Below are positions 12,269 through 24,976 of a DNA stretch of 64,000 nucleotides, piece by piece (the first letter of the stretch is position 1; every line of letters begins with the position of its first letter). Made by a program: the position numbers and the translations under genes. The DNA is from Eremophila alpestris peregrina. Taxonomy: Eukaryota; Chordata; Aves; Passeriformes; Alaudidae. The notes beneath the pieces were generated by a model. It did no database searches. It saw nothing but the letters and a program-made list of their open reading frames with translations, and had not been told where the DNA came from. The stretch covers positions 11,183,526 through 11,247,525 of the forward strand of contig WMCF01000018.1 of NCBI GenBank assembly GCA_009792885.1, read 5' to 3'.

Positions 12269-15200
12269 CTTTAAACACAGCAAAAAAAGCTGCCTTACCC
12301 CTTTTGCCTTCTCTTCTCCTGAGCTAAACATTCCCTTTGACCCAGAGTTAAACACTTTGACTTTTAAAGTGAGAAAAGCAGCAGCAATGAGTGCAGGATC
12401 TTGGTGGGAGGGGTTGATGTCACCTTCCCTTCCAGCTGCTCTTTACACTTTGCTTTCCAGCTGAAATTGTTCAGCAATTTGCAGTTTGAACGTGTAAATG
12501 TGCTTCTGATGACCAAAAGTCACATTTCTCATTAGACTGAATACTTACTAGAAAAAATGTACCCAAGAAAAATCACCAGAAATTGGGTTCCTTTGAAAAA
12601 TTTCACCCATTCTTGGCATCCTCCCCCTCAGCTCTCTTGGGTGTTAAATATTAAAGTAAGGAGTTGCTGGCTTTGATACAGAAGTAGTAATTCTCTGCCT
12701 GAGGTATTTCCTTTCCTGGCTCTCCTCCCTTTCAACTCGGAGTGATTTTTTTTTTTATTCTGTAGTATTTGCCCATTTCCAACACCTCCCCCACGTGGCA
12801 CGATGTCAAACCAGCAGCCAGCAGGCCAGCAGGAATGTGTGTGCCCATTATCTTCAGCGCCAGAGTGGAAGTTTTTAAGGCGCAGTTGATAAAATCATCC
12901 TTCTGCAGGGCAATTGCTCAGCAGAAGTCCCTCCTGCAGGAATGTCACCGTGTGCTTCCCACAGCAAGGCAGCCAGGAGGCTCCTGCTGTCACCAGCAGA
13001 TGGTTGGAGGGTCAGCCACCACAGTGCCAGAGCTTTCTGGATGGCTTCCCTGGCATGCAGGTGAGCAGAACTATTGCTGTGTGTCTGGGAAGGAAATGCA
13101 AGACCACAGCCAAAACTGGGGAGCCCCTCAAAGTGTGTTTGGAAGGGTCACCTCTGTCAGGGCCAGCACAATTTCCAGTCGTCCCAAGCCCTGCCCAGCT
13201 CTTGGCCTCTCTGCAGTCCTGTCAGGGAGTGAGGTCTGCAGGCCAGTTTGAAATTTCCCCCTTGGAATTTGTTTTTCCTGTACGAATTCCCTCTTCTTAT
13301 TACTTTTGTCCCCTATCAAAGGCTAAGAGAACAGCAGTACCTTGTCTGTCTGAGAAATGAGATGGAGGCACATGTGAAACAAATGATCCCAGAATAATTT
13401 CCTTAACCCACTAACACATAAATGAAAGCACTTTAGTTTCCTTCTTTTTTTTTTTTTTCAAAGAAACCAAATCCTTTCCTGCTCCAGCTCAACCCCAGTG
13501 TTATTAAATCATCAGAAGATGACCAGACTCAAGGAATCAGATTAGAGAGATGCCCACAGAGGAGGTGTGGGACCCCACATTTGTTACAGGCCTAAGCTTC
13601 AGCTGGCTCCAAGGAGATAAATGTGTGCAGCTCTGGGCTCTGCTCCCAGACCTGGGACCTAATCACTGCCTGTCCCCAGCCACCCAAAACTTTGTGTGCA
13701 GCTCTCACCACATCAGAACAACACTCAAAACCAGTAAGGCAGAATTTACATCCTTCTGTTTGAAAAACTTCAAGTAACATCCATGAAAAACTGCTTAAGG
13801 GAGGGAACTGAATTGGTGAAGACTCTGAGCCTGGTAATGGGAGGCAGGCTCTAGGAAGATGCCTGACCTACAAGGCTTCTGGTGGCCTACACCACTTTCC
13901 CTAAAGCTGGGGACCATGGTGATCTATTTATTTCATTACAGACCTTTGCTGTGTTTTAAGCTGCTGCTAATTGGAAATGTCTGCTTCAATTGCCACTGTA
14001 ACACTGATTTAGTTTCATGTAGTTTTAAGTGGACTGAAATGTTTCCATCCATAATATTTCTCTCCTGCTTGCCTGCAAACAAGAGAGATAAATGCTGATC
14101 AAGCTGACAGATTAGCCAGACACGACTAAGGTGAATTATTTAGATCAACTAACATTTGTCAGGCAGTTATTTCATATTCCCATATTCCTGGAGTGTAGCT
14201 TTCCTGGACTACAAAAGAGAGTGTATGTCTTGATTGCAGAGACCTGAAATACATTTCTTGCCATAGGGATTATTGCAGGCCTTTGCAAAACAAAGATTTG
14301 TATCTTTAAAAAGCCCTAGCAAAAGCTCACTGTGCAACCTGGCAGTGGAGAGTCAGCTGCATTTTCAGCCAACTTCACCAGCTTCTTCTTGATCTGAGAT
14401 CCTGACCCACAAGTCACACCCTGCCTGAGAGGTGGGCATGCAGTCCCCTCAGCAAAAATGTCCTGCATTTCCACACCCAGTTGGACATCTTCCCTTCTTT
14501 GATGACATAAACAACCCTGGGCAGAGTTTATCTTGCAAACAAGATCCTTAAATGTAGGCAGCTGTGTGCCCCTGCCTGCACATGAGCTACATGTCCAAGT
14601 TCCCAGAATTGTGGCAGAGATCTGGGCCTTGGTTTGGCTGTTCAGTGGACACCTGAGATGTCTCAAGATTGTCACATACCTGTACACAGAGGGCAGGTGA
14701 CAGCAAGGACCTTTGGGAGACCCTTCTGGGACAGAGCTGGAGCCCATACCAGAGTCCTGAGACCACCTCAAAGACACAGAGGTGGTGGGAAGGGAGTTGT
14801 GACCCTCCCTAGTCCAGCCCCATGAATAGAGGGAGCAATTCTCGTGCTCAGCTGGTTCCTGTCCATCCAAGAGAGAGCTGATTTTCCCTCCCAGCTCCCC
14901 TGGCTCTATTGAATGACTCTTCACCAGCTGCAGTGGTGGGCAGCTCAGACCTCATTTGCACACCCGGCATTAGATGCCGAATCCTTTTCATCTTATTTTC
15001 TCCCCGAATTGCCTCTTGTGTGCACTGGGCCAGGTCACATCGCCCTCAAGTGGAGAATGATCACAGTGAGCAGCCCCAGCCAGAGATCACCCAGAGGCTC
15101 TTTTCTTTTGAGGGCACTGAAAAAAGCAAGGATCTACCCCAGCCCACCAGGACAATGTGTGACATGAAAAAGCCGAGTTGCAAGAACACAAAGATTTCAA

Positions 15201-18200
15201 AAGACAGCCCAAAAAAGCTACAATGGAGGAGGCCATAATTCACACTGTCGAGCCCCCACCATAACTCAGCCACCTTATACTGTTCCATTATGATAGCATC
15301 TCACCCAACTCAACATCAAACAAAAGTGGTAGCAAAGCCAAGACTATAATTCACCTTTCCTGGATACCCACAGTGTGCATTAATCACCAGAGAAGAGTGG
15401 CTGCTTTATGGCCTGACTCACTGTCCAACCAGTGTGCTGAGTGAGGTTGGGCCCCTCTGCTGAAATATGCAGGGTCTTGTAAAAAGAAATCAAAATAGGA
15501 GATCAAACTGAACTGATGTGAGCAGCCTGACTTCTGGCAGCTTCTAGCACCAGGGTGCTTGGCTTTGAAACCTTACTATTGTTCTTGGTTGGGTTTTCTC
15601 CAGGTTACGACAAAAACATAAACAAACAAAATCGAAGCAGTGATGTAAGAACAGGAGCTCTTTTACATGGAAATGTACTGACAGTGCCCAACTACGTCTA
15701 GAGAGAAAAATCTGAATCTGTAGATGAAGGTACAGCCCTTGGCAGCTTGAAGGAATGGCTGGTGGTAGTGACAGGTGATTATCTCCAGTTTGGAGGCTTT
15801 GCCAGAGCACAGTACTCTGTGTACTCTGTTTACTTGCTGGATGGGAGAAGAATGCTGGAAACAAAATGTTATGAATCCTCCACCTGGCTCTGGAAAGAAC
15901 ATTCCAGCAGCAGCAGCAGCAGCTGACCTCACAGGACACACAGGAAATGGAAAGCTGGAATCTCTCCCAGGAGAGGGACCTTCCTTGCTTACATACTGTC
16001 CTCTTTCAGCTCAGTTTCTTAATCCCTTCTTATCTCCTGTGTGGCTGGACCTGTTGCTTGAGATTCTCTTCGTCCTTGTCTCTATTCTCTTCCTCAAAGT
16101 CTGCTCCTTCATTCAGTCTCCTAATTTATCCTGTAAACTTGATCTCCAGCCTGTAGAAATGGTTAGGCTCCCCACCCAAAGTGAGGGGCACAGATCTGTT
16201 CCACGTTTATTACAAACTGTTCTGGTTGCCTTGGATATACCAAGAAAATGGCTGGGGTCAAAACAAAGTGGCTTCTGGAACAAATCTTATCCTCTTAGCC
16301 TTCCAACAAGCATGTTTCCACTGCAGCATAGCCTGTGCCTAACCTTTTCCCAGATTCCCCTTCTAATCTCAGCCTGGAGCAGAGTGTGTGCAGCCCATTT
16401 TGCAGCACAAGGACCTAATTACATTTTCCAGCTGTGCAGCAGACTCCTGCAAAGCAAAATAAAGCCTAATAATGTACATTTCTTAGCTACCACTCTTGGC
16501 CCTCTTGGAAGCAGTCCATGACTCCCAGGCTGACAAGGGGTCTGAAGGATGCCTGCACCCTTCCGCTTTCACCAGGAGAGCTTTTCCTCTCTCATCCCTG
16601 CTGGTTTTGTGCTTCAGGCCATTCCTTTCCACCCCAGTCCACTTAACATCTTCTCAGTTTGCTAACTGCCCTCTGGAAAGCACAAAAAAGAACCCATGCT
16701 CTGTTACACCATATCAGCTTTGGCAGCAGCTGATGGGTTTTGCCCTCCCCGCTGCCTTCCTGCTCCTCCATCTCCATCCAACCAGCCATTCCTCTGGGAA
16801 GACACCATCTCCTGCCAATGTGGAGAGGAGCATGGGCACAAAAAGGGAATCCAGCAAGGTACAGTTCATCTGGGAACCAAAGCAATTGCTCTGAGGGTGG
16901 TGGATAGCAAGAGGGTCACCACAACAGCCAAGACACGGTGTGGTGGAGAAGTGAAGAAGGGGTTTAAATGCAAGACAGAAGAGGAGCAGTGCTCTCCAAG
17001 AATCCCTTGCTCATCAAAACCAAAAGCAATCTTAGTGAGAAATGCATTCCCCAGGCACTCACAGCAAGTCTATTTAAGGGAGGTTCATATTCTATCCCCT
17101 ACAAAGTTTCATGGAGCATTTCATGGCGCGTGAGGGACCATCTAACTTTATCTCCCCTCCACAACAGGCTGTGAGCCAACCCCTTTTGGAGCTTGACAAT
17201 GCAGATTTGGAAATAGTTCTTCACTGAAAAGGAGGCAGGCTGTGGCCAAGAGCTGGAGGTACCAAGGCACCACAACCAGAGGTACCTCATGGTCTCCTCC
17301 CTGCAGGATGCTGAGGGTTAAGGATGTGCCCCCAGACAATCCTGATCATTCTGCAAACCAACCTCTTTGGCAGCAGAGAAGCCTGGATGAAGGTAGAGCT
17401 GAGCTGTAGGGCTCTCTGAATGTGAGCCAGCCCAAGCATGCTAGGCCAGCTCTGGCCCAGCTTTGCTCAGCAAACAGAGGGGAGTGAGGGCAAGTTGGAT
17501 CTGTCACGACCAGACCAATCTGCAGATTATTACCTGGAAAGGCTTTAGACTCCCTGTTTAAACCTAATCCTTTTATGGACATCTGAGGGAAATGTAGCAT
17601 GAGTCAGTCTGGCCAGTAGGTAGAGCCTGAGAATGTCAAAGGTGTGAAGTGTTTGGGGCTTTTCCTGGGGAAAAGGCTAAGAGGAACAGCTTGAGTGTCA
17701 TGCAGCCAGGAAACAATTTTTTCCTTATTCAGATTAAGACAAAATGGTGTGATTGTAGCCATCTGTTTCAGCTAGATGAGGATATTTTTAATTATTTCTT
17801 AAGAAGTAAAAGAAGGATCTGATGGCCCAATTGCATTCCTGTCCCTAAGCTGGCATTCATACAATGTCCTCCACCAGCAGATGCCACAGCCTTGCACGAA
17901 ATTTAGTCACAACACTTATGCCAAATTTCTAGTAGTCAGTTTCCCTATTTTCCTTTAGGAAGTAAAAAACTAAAAAAAAACCCCAAAAACAGACAAAACA
18001 ACACTATAATTCCCTTTTGATTGTAAGCTCATATATGTTTCCTTGTTTTACATTGGGTTTATTTCCATTTGTGTTAACATTTGCCTACAGCTCCTATCAG
18101 TTCCACAAGTAACTTTCCCATGCCGTATCTGCCTTGCTTTATCCTTTGTTTGCCCATTGTAGTAACTGATTACATTGTTCAGCAAAATTTGCTTTAATCT

Positions 18201-18410
18201 GTCACCATGAAGGCCTAATCATTTTGGGGCAGGCTGCCTGAATTATTGCGAATGATGATCTCGTGTCTGTGAACCAATGGAAAATAGGTAAATAGAGAAT
18301 TGTGAGCACCCTGAGGATGCTGAGACTGTACAGACTCAGGACACATTTGAGCTGTGGCTGAATTAGTGACAGAACCTTAAGGAAATTAATGGTTTATAGA
18401 CTCTATATGA
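12269..18410. other. Long stretch without a supportable gene
   Basis: This contains the longest open frame of the window (15775-16521, 248 codons, plus strand). It has no recognisable domain, includes an A6 stretch encoded by a CAG repeat, and shows no sign of exon structure, so it is not called. The AT-rich segments 13,920-14,300 and 17,740-18,300 resemble conserved non-coding sequence in texture only. A poly(T) run lies at about 13,447-13,459. Confidence 0.4.
15905..15922. repeat. (CAG)6 trinucleotide repeat
   Basis: Six perfect CAG units. In the overlapping open frame this reads as six alanines, but the frame itself is not supported as a gene. Confidence 0.9.
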
Positions 18411-18982
18411 AACTTGAGTGCTGTGTCCAGTTCTGTGTCAGTTTAGGAAGGGCCTTGAGACGCCTGAGGGTGTCCAGAGGAGGCAACGAGGCTGGAGAGG
18501 GGCTGGAACACAAACCCTGTGAGGGGCTGGAACACAAACCCTGTGAGGGGAACACAAACCCTGTGAGGGGCTGGGACACAAACCCTGTGAGGAACCACTG
18601 AGGGAGCTGGGGTTGTTTAGCCTGGAGAAAAGGAGACTCAGAGGTGCCCTTTTCACTCTCTACAACTCCCTAAAGGTGGCTGTGCTCAGGTGGGGTTGGT
18701 CCCTTTCTCCAGGCAGCAGCTGGCAGAATGAGAGGATGCATGCTTAAGCTGCACCAAGGGAAATACAGGTTGGATATCAGGAAAAAGTTTTTTATGGAAA
18801 GAGTGATAAAGTACTGGAATGGTCTGCCCGGGGAGGTGGTGGAGTCACCATCCCTGGATGTGTTTATAGACAGACTGGATGTGGCACTGGTGCCATGGTT
18901 TGGTTGAGCTGTTAGGGCTGGGTTGGACTCATGATTTGAAGATCTCTTCCAACCTGGTGATTCTGTGATTCTGTGATTCTTG
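18411..18982 (+). mobile_element. CR1 LINE, 5'-truncated, forward orientation, with internal array
   Basis: This is the 3' part of a CR1 on the plus strand: GTGCTGTGTCCAGTTCTG, GTGTCCAGAGGAGGCAACGA, GAGGGAGCTGGGGTTGTTTA, CTCTACAACTCCCTAAAGG, GGTGGAGTCACCATCCCTGG and the terminal repeat GATTCTGTGATTCTGTGATT. The coding part corresponds to the end of the CR1 reverse-transcriptase ORF but is broken by indels. A 24-bp segment is repeated four times inside it (listed separately). The 3' end lies at the last ATTCTGTG-type repeat. Confidence 0.95.
18501..18592 (+). repeat. 24-bp tandem array inside the CR1
   Basis: The segment GGCTGGAACACAAACCCTGT plus GAGG occurs four times in a row: 18501-18524, 18525-18548 (identical to the first), 18549-18568 (20 bp, lacking CTGG) and 18569-18592 (one A-to-G change). 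The CR1 consensus has this segment once, so it expanded after or during insertion. Two identical units suggest a recent duplication step. Confidence 0.92.
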
Positions 18983-21900
18983 CCTTCTGCCCTAGAGGAG
19001 GGAAGCCAACCATGTGGTTTGCCCTCTGCTACCTGCAGCCTGCAGTGCCTGCCCTCCTTCAGGTGCCAGAACTTTAGTGTCCAGTGTCTGAGGGCTGAGC
19101 CCTCACCCTGGGTGGGCTCAGACTTGGATCCCACCTCTGATCACAGCAGCAACCCCCTCATTACACAAACCCTCTCCCTCTGCCAGCAACGACAGCAAAA
19201 CTGCCTGCAACTTTTCCACCCCCGATTTTCCAGCTCCCTCCTCAGCGAGCCATCGGGGCCACCCATGCAGGACTCCCTGGGTTCCCACAGAAGTCCCTGG
19301 GATGTGCTTCCACCCCGGTAGGTGTGAGCTCAGCAGCAAGGCAGCCGTGCTGACTCACAGAGCCCAGGATGGCTCGTCACCAGCCCGCTCCAGATGAGTC
19401 ACCAGCGTGAGTCACTGCTGCATCTGCACTGCGCATTTGTGGCAGCTTCGCCTCGGCCCTGCCAGCGGGGAAATTGTTTGTGTGTGGAGTAACCATGGAG
19501 AGGGAGGAAATGCTGAGGAGGACCGGGAGGTGAGGGATGAGGAAAAACCAACAGGGGAAAGCGTGTTCCACCTCCACAGCCCTGGAGGAACAAAAGGAGC
19601 TATTTGCCTGTGGTGGGGCTTTTTTTTTTTTTACCCTCTCTTTTCCATGATGTCCCTAATTGGAAGAAGTGGAAATGCTGTAAGAAGTAGCCTTACGGTG
19701 GCTCCAGCAGGGTCTGGAGCCCCTGCAAATCTCCCAGGGAAGGGTGTTGGCACAGTGGATTCAGCTGGGATGAGCTTTTCCCAAGAGAACAGCTTTAAGC
19801 AGATGCATCAAAGATGCCAGGCAGGGTCCCCTCCCAGTCCTTTCATCTCACCCTGCACACTCTGCGATCATTTGGCTCAAAAATCATAACTAAGTGATTG
19901 CTGGGGGCAGACCCCAAAACCTCACTGCCTTGCTCTTGCTGCTGTTTTGTGAGAACAAGGGTCAAGAAGGCAGCAAAAGTGATGGCTGTGTCACTTAAAT
20001 CCTACCAGCTGCAGATCCCTCACATATGTCTTCTTCCCTCCATCAGTGTGGTTTGTACCATCTAGAGCAAATTTGCAAGGAAATTAAAAATTGTTTTAAA
20101 AAGATTAAAAATCCCATCAGCTTATTCTTTAAAGAAAAGTGAGATGCCTTTTTCCAGGAATAATTCCCACCATAGGACTTTTAATGGGTGGTAAAGGATG
20201 ATGGTGTTATTATTATATCTTTGTAAATGGGTAATCAGCCAATAGATAGAGCCACCAATAAATGTTCCCGTAGATGTGGATTTAAGATCTGTTAGAGATA
20301 GCATTTGTATCTATACTATCACTTTACTCTGTATCAAACCACTGGATTAGTCATAGGCATGGCCAGTTTTTCACTTTCATTTTCGGTCTCCAGACCAGAA
20401 ACACCTTTAAGCAATGGGTTTTATGAGGCTGCACATCTGGCTAATGCTGAACATTATTTATTTGTCCACCTGCCTTGTAGAAACAACATCTCTCCCTTCA
20501 AACAAGAGGAGGGGGCTGCACTGCTGATTGTGACACAAACCCACTGAGATGGGGCAGAAAATATTCCTGCTTCTGCACAGGTTGTACCATGAATGTTCAC
20601 AAGAAGCAGAAAAGTCTCTTTTTCACTGCAATACAGAGCTCAGCTTCTCCTTTTATTCACAGCAAAAGTCAGCTGAAAACGTTCTTTTGGCAAAGATAGG
20701 GTGGATTTTGTGGTTTTGTTTGCTTTTTTTTATTTGATCACTTAAAGTCCAGAAAGCAGCACAAGCAAGTGAACATGTTTATAGACTGATTTGTAAGGCA
20801 GAAAAAGCTGTACTTTGTATCACTGAGAACCGGTGTGCACACAATGGGTAAACACACAATGAGAACAAGCAAGTTTAATTTTCTTTCCAAACAAACTAGA
20901 CAAGGGAAAGATTATCCCCTCCTTGGAGCTGCCTCTGTGAAGTTTGCTGCTGAAACTGCTCTACCTTCCCTCTGAGGGGTGTTTACCTTAGATGGCACAT
21001 AAAAATCAGATATGCCAGGGTAAAAATAGCTGCACATTCTATCAGGCAGAAGATAAAACTCCTTTTCACGTCATTTTATTTAAATGTACTGGTACTTTTC
21101 GAGCTCCCTCATGCTGGGACCAGTTTCCAGCCAGTCCATCCAGCAGCAGCTCAGTCCCTCCGGGCAAGGAGTGAGATGTGCCGGTGGTTACCAGCTGCAG
21201 GGGTAAAAAATGCACCCACGGTGCAGGGACTGAGTGCTGAAAGCAATTAAAGACACTTAGCAGCTCCCTGAATGGCGTGACCTCTTTCCAGCCAAGGTCT
21301 GTCTCAATTCCCATGTGGGAGGTTCCTGGTTGCTGCTGGCTAAAACTGTTCCTTCTAACACAAAACCACCTATGCAAGTGTTTCACAACCTCACCAGACA
21401 CTCAAAATCCACAAGTTAGTAAAAAACTGCCCAAGGTTACTCTGCACAGCCTGGATCCTGGCATGAGAAGTGTTTTTTTTTTTTTTAGTTACTTTCCCAG
21501 AAGAAGTAGCCTGACATGACTGGCTGTCAGGTACCTCAGGGTACAGAAAACCTGTTGGAGGCTCCTTCTCAGAGCCAGAAAGCCAGGAGCAAACTCTGTC
21601 TGATGAGCACTGAGAAAGGCAGGGATTAACTTGATTTTTTGACAGAACTGAATTTACAGCTTGTCTACATGATGATGTTATTTCAACCAAACGGAGAACG
21701 TGAATTAAAGGCACGGTGCTTGTGCCAGGAGGGCTCTGTGTGTGTGTGCACTCATTTTTCCTTTCAAAGTCCTTTCTGGGAGGGACTGGGACAGAACAGC
21801 TGTGCCAGGCAGGTCTCTGGTGACATCAGAGCCTCAGGGACACACGTGTGAAGCACAGGCAATGACTTGCCCTGAGCTCTGGGAGCCTGCTGGCAGCACG

Positions 21901-23494
21901 ACAAGGTTGTGAGAGCCAAAGGTTGAATGGGAGAGCCAAAATTCATGCATGTCAGTGCTGAGCTGTGTCTGCCAAGGGAGACTGCCCTGGGTCTGGGAGA
22001 AGCTGGGATGTTTTGCCAGCCTGACATTGGAGCAGGGAGAGGAACTGATTAAACCACTCGGGAACTGAACCAGTGTCACTTTTACATCAGACCAATATAA
22101 GTATATTTTTCATTTATTGGCCTCTAAAGCTCTCTGGAGCAGGAAAGCACATCTGGAATGCTGCACAGAGGCAACAGCTTCTGGGTTCTTCACATGGAGC
22201 ATCCCAAGTCCTCCTTGTCCATGGTGAGCTCCTGCTGCCCCACTCCCAGGTGTGCCTGCCAGATGTAGCTGTGAGCTGCTTTTCCAGCACCAAATCATGG
22301 GTTCTTTGGGCCACATGGGAATATCTTCATGAAAACAAGTTACCAGCTGATCCCCTTAAAGGTTTGTGAGGTCCTGCTGTGATTCTTCTCACTCAGAGAT
22401 GTTCAGAATAGATCAGGGGAACCCTTCCTGCAAGGAGAGATTGCTCTGTGCCATCCTGCTGCTCAGCCTGAAAGAGCATGATCCCCCCTCACCATCAGAT
22501 GACCAAGGACAGAGAAAATGTATCTCAGCTAGAGTGATGTGGGGGGTCAGCAGACATCTGAAAAACAGCTACTGAAGCAGACCTTCAGGCCCTATTTCTG
22601 TGATAAGGAAATCTGTGTGGTGTGTTTCAAGTCTGGCTCCAGCTACCATCTTCTGAAAATAAAGTGTATTTGGATTCAGGTTTGGATGAAAAATAGGTTT
22701 GGGTCAGAATCTGAATTCTTTAACGTGTATCTCACTCAGGACTTCATTTCCCATTTCTTTAAAGGTGTCTTTTGCTTGCAACTGGAGACCGAGAAAAACA
22801 CACAAAATAAAGTGAAAATTTTCCTCAAAGACTAATGTTGTTGAGATCAACAGAAAAATAGAAGACAGGTTTTATTTTGTCAAGTGTACATAAACACAGG
22901 CATTTCATAAACAAGGAATTGATTCAATTGTTTCCAGAGGTATGAGAGCAAGGGAGAGAGCTGAGATTTAGCTATTAAAGACAATCTCAGGAGAGGGAGG
23001 AAATTAGTCTCCAGTTGAGCCAGATATTTCCCTCTCAAAAAATAAATGAATCAAAGTCATGCTCAGTCAGCCAAATTATCCAAGCAGCTGCCAGCATCCC
23101 TGGTTTCTGGGGTTTATGTGATTTTGAGACAGGAATGCTGTATTCTCTCTAAACAGAGCATCCTGAAGGGGGTCAGGATTGCAGAGAGTTCCAGTTTGGG
23201 GATTTTTAAATCAGATGAAGCTGGTGAGTCCTAGAGCTACTCCATGCCCCAGATGCATGGATTTGATTAGTAGCTTGCTGTCCAGCCCCCTTTGGACTCA
23301 GCTGTGCCTGCACAGCTCCTGTGTGTGGGTCACTCCCAAAGCCACTGTGGAACCGAGTCCCTGCCCATGCTGGGAGCAGCTCTGCAGAGCCTCCCTCTTT
23401 GCCACAGGGGGGTCCCACCCCTTGGTCCCCCACTTTGCTTTCGTGTACTCTGCTCTGGTTCACACAAAGTGGGCCAAGATGCCCTTCACAGGCT
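18983..23494. other. Stretch without a supportable gene
   Basis: It holds the AP-1/MARE-like cluster at 19348-19414, a poly(T) run at about 19620-19632 and another at about 21473-21486. No coding exon or RNA is recognised. Open frames are at most 160 codons. Confidence 0.4.
19348..19414. promoter_or_regulatory. Cluster of three AP-1/MARE-like sites
   Basis: TGCTGACTCA (19348-19357), TGAGTCA (19395-19401) and TGAGTCA (19408-19414) fall within 67 bp. The 7-bp core TGA(C/G)TCA is the binding site of AP-1, NF-E2/NRF and Maf heterodimers, and the first copy has the TGC extension of a Maf half-site. The last two are 13 bp apart start to start. The surroundings have more CpGs than the background. 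This is candidate enhancer DNA; no target gene is visible in the window. Confidence 0.4.
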
Positions 23495-23785
23495 CACAGA
23501 GCCATAGAATATTTTGTGTGACATTGAAAGGTCTTTTAGTCCAACCCCCCTGCAATGAGCAGGGTCACCTTCAGCTAGGTCAGCTTGCTCAGCCCCATCC
23601 AAATCTTGATTTTTTTCAGGGATGCAGCATCCCACCACCTCTCACAGCCAGCCTTTTCCTGTGCCTCAACACCTTCATTGTAAGATTTTTCTACTTTATA
23701 TTTAGTCTGAATCTAATAGTCTTGGTTTAAGACTATTACCCCTTGTCCTATTGCTAGAGGCCCTACTAAAATGTTTGTCCCCATC
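23495..23785 (-). mobile_element. Old CR1 LINE fragment, reverse orientation
   Basis: A degraded inverted CR1 tail: CATAGAATATTTTGTGTG, TTTAGTCCAACCCCCCTGCA, GCAGGGTCACC, then after a weak middle part ACCCCTTGTCCTATTGCTA. The order of blocks matches older avian CR1 types. An AT-rich stretch around 23,680-23,730 has diverged. Confidence 0.8.
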
Positions 23786-24513
23786 AAAATTAAGTCACTT
23801 AATTAGCTCTGGGAAGGGTGCTGCCCCACACAGCTCCTCAATTCCCTCCCATTACGTAGCAGCCACAGCAGCAAGGGCACAGATCAGCATCTGCTACACG
23901 ACCTCAGCTCCCAGCCTCCCTCAGAACCTCCAGCTGGTCCCATGCAGAGCAGCCAAGAGCTGCTTTTTCACAGCCTGGTCCCTGGAAATGTGTAAGTGGC
24001 TTGAAACACCTCCTTCTCCTTTCCAAAGCTGTAACATGGAGTGTGGCTGCTGAGGTGAGCCAAGGGCTTGGCAGGTCCAGAGGTTCTGTGTGGCCCCTTG
24101 GTAGGACCAGATAGTGCAGGACAGCTGATGTGAGGGTACATGAGCTGTGTTCAGCATTCCTGAGAGCGCAGAGTGCTCCCAGACACAGAGGGGTGGGATG
24201 TAAGCTGAGCTCAGAGTTTGAGTCCTTTTCCTGGAGCCCCCACTCTGCAGTGACTCCCAGGAGTGCAGCAGGGCCCAGAAGTGTCACTCAGTGGGGGCAT
24301 TGCCACCTCTAAAAGCCACCTCCGAGCACCACCCACACCTGAGGAAGTCTGTGGAGCCCAAATTTCCCCTCGCAGCATGACAGCATCCCCTGGCTGCCTT
24401 CCCCTGCTCCCTGACTCACAGCCTGAACTCAGCGCCGGGCAGGGGGCCAAGGAGGACTCACATTTAACTCACAGCTCCCCGAAAACCTCCTTCAGGAGGG
24501 ATTTCTGCTTAAG

Positions 24514-24976
24514 GGCGGCGTGCAGCAGCTCCTTAAGAGGCCAGGCCAGCAGGGAAGGGTGGCTGGGAGCCGGGGGAAGGCTGGCTGCTGCATCCCGCTC
24601 CGCTGCCAGCGCGGCTCCGTTCCGCCTCTCACACGCCCTGCGATGAGCTGAGCCTCGCTCAGGAGGGCTGAGGGCGAGTGTCAGCCCTGGCTGCCTCCCC
24701 GGGCTCTCACTGATGCTGTCAGGGGCTGGCAGCCCGCCGTGCCAGCCCTGGGGACCCGCCACGGGCAGCCCTGGCTCGGGTGAGCCCGGCGGGGATGGGG
24801 CTGAGCCAGCGGAGAGAGCGGGACCTGCCGGGATCCATCCCCGACAGCAGCCCCGGCTGCCTCGGGCATCTCCTGTGCTGGCAGGGCTGGGGGCAGATGG
24901 AGCCCGGGGTTTGCCTGGCACAGCTCGGGCCCTGCCCTCCATCGCCAGAGGTGGAGTTCAGCAGCTGGATGTGAGC
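24514..24976. promoter_or_regulatory. CpG island
   Basis: By hand count about 31 CpG dinucleotides occur in about 460 bp, against near absence in the flanking kilobases. Such islands usually mark promoters. A splice-donor-like CGGGTGAGC occurs at about 24777-24785 on the plus strand. Open frames across it on both strands (157 codons on the minus strand at 24469-24942) are expected from GC-rich DNA and match nothing I know. There is no TATA box. The direction of any transcript is unknown. Confidence 0.5.

Noticed and set aside
14316..14924. 202-codon minus-strand open frame
   Set aside because: No recognisable protein, and competing frames occur on both strands; most likely chance.
15775..16521. 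Longest non-repeat open frame, 248 codons, plus strand
   Set aside because: No recognisable domain, contains a CAG-encoded alanine run, no splice or promoter context. An open frame of this length can arise by chance in 64 kb of CpG-poor avian DNA read in six frames.
18501..18592. CRISPR-like direct repeats
   Set aside because: The repeats are contiguous without spacers and derive from the CR1 sequence; this is a tandem duplication.
24469..24942. 157-codon minus-strand frame across the CpG island
   Set aside because: GC-rich DNA has few stops in all frames; composition is proline/alanine/glycine-rich with no motif, and frames are open on both strands.
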